A stretch of 55,284 nt of DNA from JAQIBY01 sp034721855 (GTDB lineage Bacteria; Bacteroidota; Bacteroidia; Bacteroidales; ML635J-15). Shown here one piece after another: positions 53,565 through 55,284 of this stretch. Where the stretch lies: the NCBI GenBank assembly GCA_034721855.1, contig JAYENB010000159.1, forward strand, positions 1 through 55,284, given 5' to 3'. Position 1 is the first letter of the stretch. Every line of letters begins with the position of its first letter. The position numbers and the translations under genes were made by a program. The notes under the pieces are model-generated. The model had not been told where the DNA came from. It searched no databases and saw only the letters and a list, made by a program, of their open reading frames with translations.

Positions 53565-54704
53565 TTAAGGTGCATTCACATCAAGGAAATCCGGAATGGT
53601 ATCAGGGGTAATTGTTTTGGCTTGTTTTGGTTTGTAGGTATCAATAAAGCTTTTTGAAAACCGGTGTTTTTTTTGCTTACCAAACTTAAAATCATAGGCA
53701 TATATTTTTTCATCAGTTTGTTCAATTAAATCTATTTCTGAACCATCATAAGTCCGCCAAAAGAACAATTGTCTGAAAAAATCCACATACCTAACATATT
53801 TTATTCTTTCTGAAATACAGTAATTTTCCCACAGAGCACCTGAATCATTTCGCATATGCATAGAGGAAAAATTTTGAATGACAGCATTCCGAATACCATT
53901 ATCTATAAAATAATATTTATAGCTCTTTTTTAATTCATTTCTCAAATTTTTACTAAAAGCACTCAATTTAAATATGATAAAACTCTTCTCAAGCAAGTCA
54001 AGGTATTTAACAACAGATGGTTGTGACATTCCAACAGTTTGCGCTAATTCATTATAAGACACTTGAGACCCTACCTGCCATGCAAGGGCTTTTAGTAATT
54101 TCCTGAGCTTATCTGAATTTCGGATGTTTTCAAAATTCACAATATCCTTAAACAGATAATCACTGGCAAGTGAGTTAATGTACAGTTTTTTATCATTAAC
54201 AGGTAAATCAATAATACCAGGGTAAGTACCATAGATTAGCATTTCATCTTGCTTCTGTCTCCACCATAACCAATCGTGTTTCTGAATAATTTCCCGGTAT
54301 GATAACGGAAATATATTGAATTTTAAATTCCTTCCGGTAAGGGGTTCATGTAACTTTCCGGACAATTCAAAACTACTTGAACCAGTCGCAATGATTTTAT
54401 ATTTACTTCCATAAGTATCATAAATCAATTTCAATTTCTTGCCAATATCGGGAATAACCTGGGCTTCGTCAAGTGCAATTATTTTATTGTTCCCAAAAAG
54501 CAATGTAATCTCTTCAGGTTTCCCTTTCGATAAAATATCAAAGATTTCAGGATGTTCACAATTTAAAAGTTTTGCGTGCTTATACCCCTTTAGGAAATAT
54601 TCAATAAAGGTTGTTTTTCCGGTCTGTCTTGGACCATATAAAATGAGTATTTTATCATTATCAAGGTATTTCGAAATGATATTTTCAATTTCTCGTTTAT
54701 ACAT
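53565..54704 (-). CDS. AAA ATPase with C-terminal DUF4143 domain
   Basis: The protein has 379 residues. The N-terminal AAA_14 ATPase has Walker A GPRQTGKT at 24-31, Walker B IIALDEAQ at 75-82 and the sensor ATGSSSFEL. A winged-helix-like middle segment (YNELAQTVGMSQPSVVKYLDLLEKS) links to a DUF4143 C-terminus with nuclease-like residues (GSEIDLI… YAYDFKFG). These proteins are abundant, patchily distributed and of unknown role, and are often multi-copy in Bacteroidota and archaea. The start at 54704 (MYKREIENII) is preferred over 54722. A 32-bp tandem repeat lies about 50 bp upstream. Repeats flank the gene on both sides, consistent with a transferred cassette. Confidence 0.88.
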   Translation of the reverse strand: MYKREIENIISKYLDNDKILILYGPRQTGKTTFIEYFLKGYKHAKLLNCEHPEIFDILSKGKPEEITLLFGNNKIIALDEAQVIPDIGKKLKLIYDTYGSKYKIIATGSSSFELSGKLHEPLTGRNLKFNIFPLSYREIIQKHDWLWWRQKQDEMLIYGTYPGIIDLPVNDKKLYINSLASDYLFKDIVNFENIRNSDKLRKLLKALAWQVGSQVSYNELAQTVGMSQPSVVKYLDLLEKSFIIFKLSAFSKNLRNELKKSYKYYFIDNGIRNAVIQNFSSMHMRNDSGALWENYCISERIKYVRYVDFFRQLFFWRTYDGSEIDLIEQTDEKIYAYDFKFGKQKKHRFSKSFIDTYKPKQAKTITPDTIPDFLDVNAP

Positions 54705-54753
54705 AATGCACTTTTTTTTCAAAAATAAGCTTTTTTTCTGAAATTTTACTATT

Positions 54754-54817
54754 TAATTTAAAATTTAGGCTTAATTTTTAAAATATAATTTAAAATTTAG
54801 GCTTAATTTTCAAAATA
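54754..54817. repeat. 32-bp tandem direct repeat upstream of the DUF4143 ATPase
   Basis: Two adjacent 32-bp units (54754-54785, 54786-54817), each starting TAATTTAAAATTTAGGC, differ at one base. They lie about 50-110 bp upstream of the ATPase start on its promoter side. Candidate operator or duplicated promoter segment. Confidence 0.75.
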
Positions 54818-55284
54818 CACCATAATAATATAGTTATGTGCAAATCAAGAAAAAAAGAAATTGATTTAAGAAGTAAAAGATAAAGGCTCAATTTAAATAA
54901 AATGGTGTTAGAAATATTTGGTTCTATTGAATTAGTTGGCAGTAGGCAAAAAGGGAAATGTCTTTTATCAATTGCCAACTGCTTTATTGCCAACTAATTT
55001 GCGATCCAAGTGTAAAATTAACACAAACACTATTTTCATTTCATTTCACTTCGTTATTCGTATCTAATCAGTATCAGCAAAAGTAGCTCGTCACCACAAA
55101 GACGCAGACCCGTCTGTCGCCGGGCAAGGTTGCAAAGGTTTGAAATTTGTTAACAACGGTTAAAAAATGTTACTAATAGTTAAAATCGGTTACTTATGAG
55201 AAATCAGTGTTCTATGAAATAAGATTTATCGCAACCATATTTAACCTAAAATAATCAAACCATATAAGGCATATAAGGGATTAT
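54818..55284. repeat. Intergenic region ending in composite element copy C
   Basis: There is no supported gene. A short inverted repeat around AATTAGTTGGCA / TTGCCAACTAATT spans about 54932-54999. From about 55060 to the window end runs composite element copy C on the minus strand, nearly identical to copy A at 38.57-38.86 kb without its 29-bp insertion: octamer end CACCACAAAGACGC, module (55109-55128), GTTA five times at 10-bp spacing (55149-55192), then the ATAAGG repeat, cut by the window edge. Confidence 0.8.

Noticed and set aside
54705..54999. Small ORFs upstream of the DUF4143 gene
   Set aside because: They fall in AT-rich tandem repeats and short inverted repeats without coding signals.
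1..55284. Genome-wide reassignment of TAG to an amino acid
   Set aside because: prmA and lgt end in TAG at the expected protein length, with another stop soon after, so TAG works as a stop. Only two genes carry an internal TAG.

Overview
The window is AT-rich bacterial DNA from a member of the Bacteroidota, probably Bacteroidales or a relative. Four things support this: several genes sit behind the Bacteroidota-type TAnnTTTG -7 promoter element; secreted proteins carry type IX secretion (T9SS) C-terminal sorting domains (YPNPxxN…); GWxTD, DoxX/BT_3928-like and CdaA-FolP neighbourhoods are present; and Shine-Dalgarno signals are weak. No phage, plasmid, CRISPR or T9SS machinery locus is visible.

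Layout. (1) 1-856: edge of a secreted-protein gene with an in-frame TAG. (2) 1.2-10.2 kb, minus strand: a tightly packed operon running from a DoxX/thioredoxin-like membrane protein through tpiA and prmA to a very large exported protein of unknown function and a GWxTD lipoprotein. (3) 10.6-14.2 kb: tmk diverging from folP, then a MITE-like repeat, cdaA (c-di-AMP synthase) and a TIGR01777 epimerase. (4) 14.3-26.7 kb: DUF6252-like lipoprotein, SDR + rlmD, DUF1643 protein, a 47-aa lipoprotein, an outer-membrane protein, a 973-aa BNR-repeat T9SS cargo, gapA, an orphan MacB/FtsX permease, a truncated TonB-receptor fragment and a Wzx-like flippase. (5) 26.7-38.2 kb: T9SS cargo, SSS symporter, PLD-like nuclease, a subtilisin/PKD/Ig protein split by TAG, and an MBOAT + SGNH O-acetylation pair. 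(6) 39-45.7 kb: tRNA-Arg, HAD phosphatase, a small Zn-ribbon sensor-like protein, a frameshifted beta-helix protein, a TPR protein, a dead toxin-antitoxin pair, an HsdR_N-like protein and AMP nucleosidase. (7) 45.7-55.3 kb: a repeat hub, lgt, a GH15 remnant, bifunctional otsAB, a T9SS cargo, rarA, 1.4 kb of repeats and a DUF4143 ATPase.

Two themes stand out. First, housekeeping genes are intact while several accessory genes are broken: two in-frame TAGs, one homopolymer frameshift, a truncated TonB receptor, a decayed toxin-antitoxin module and a GH15 stub. Second, intergenic DNA is built from modular phased repeats. There are 8-bp-phased arrays with a nearly invariant TC (up to 16 units, some ending in a GCGGTRA cap), exactly 10-bp-phased GTTA arrays (five units at each of four loci), a 41-bp perfect palindrome, a conserved GCCCGGCGACAGACGGG module and several long inverted repeats. 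These arrays are the best candidate for something not yet described. All functional statements are read from sequence and family knowledge; no database search was run.
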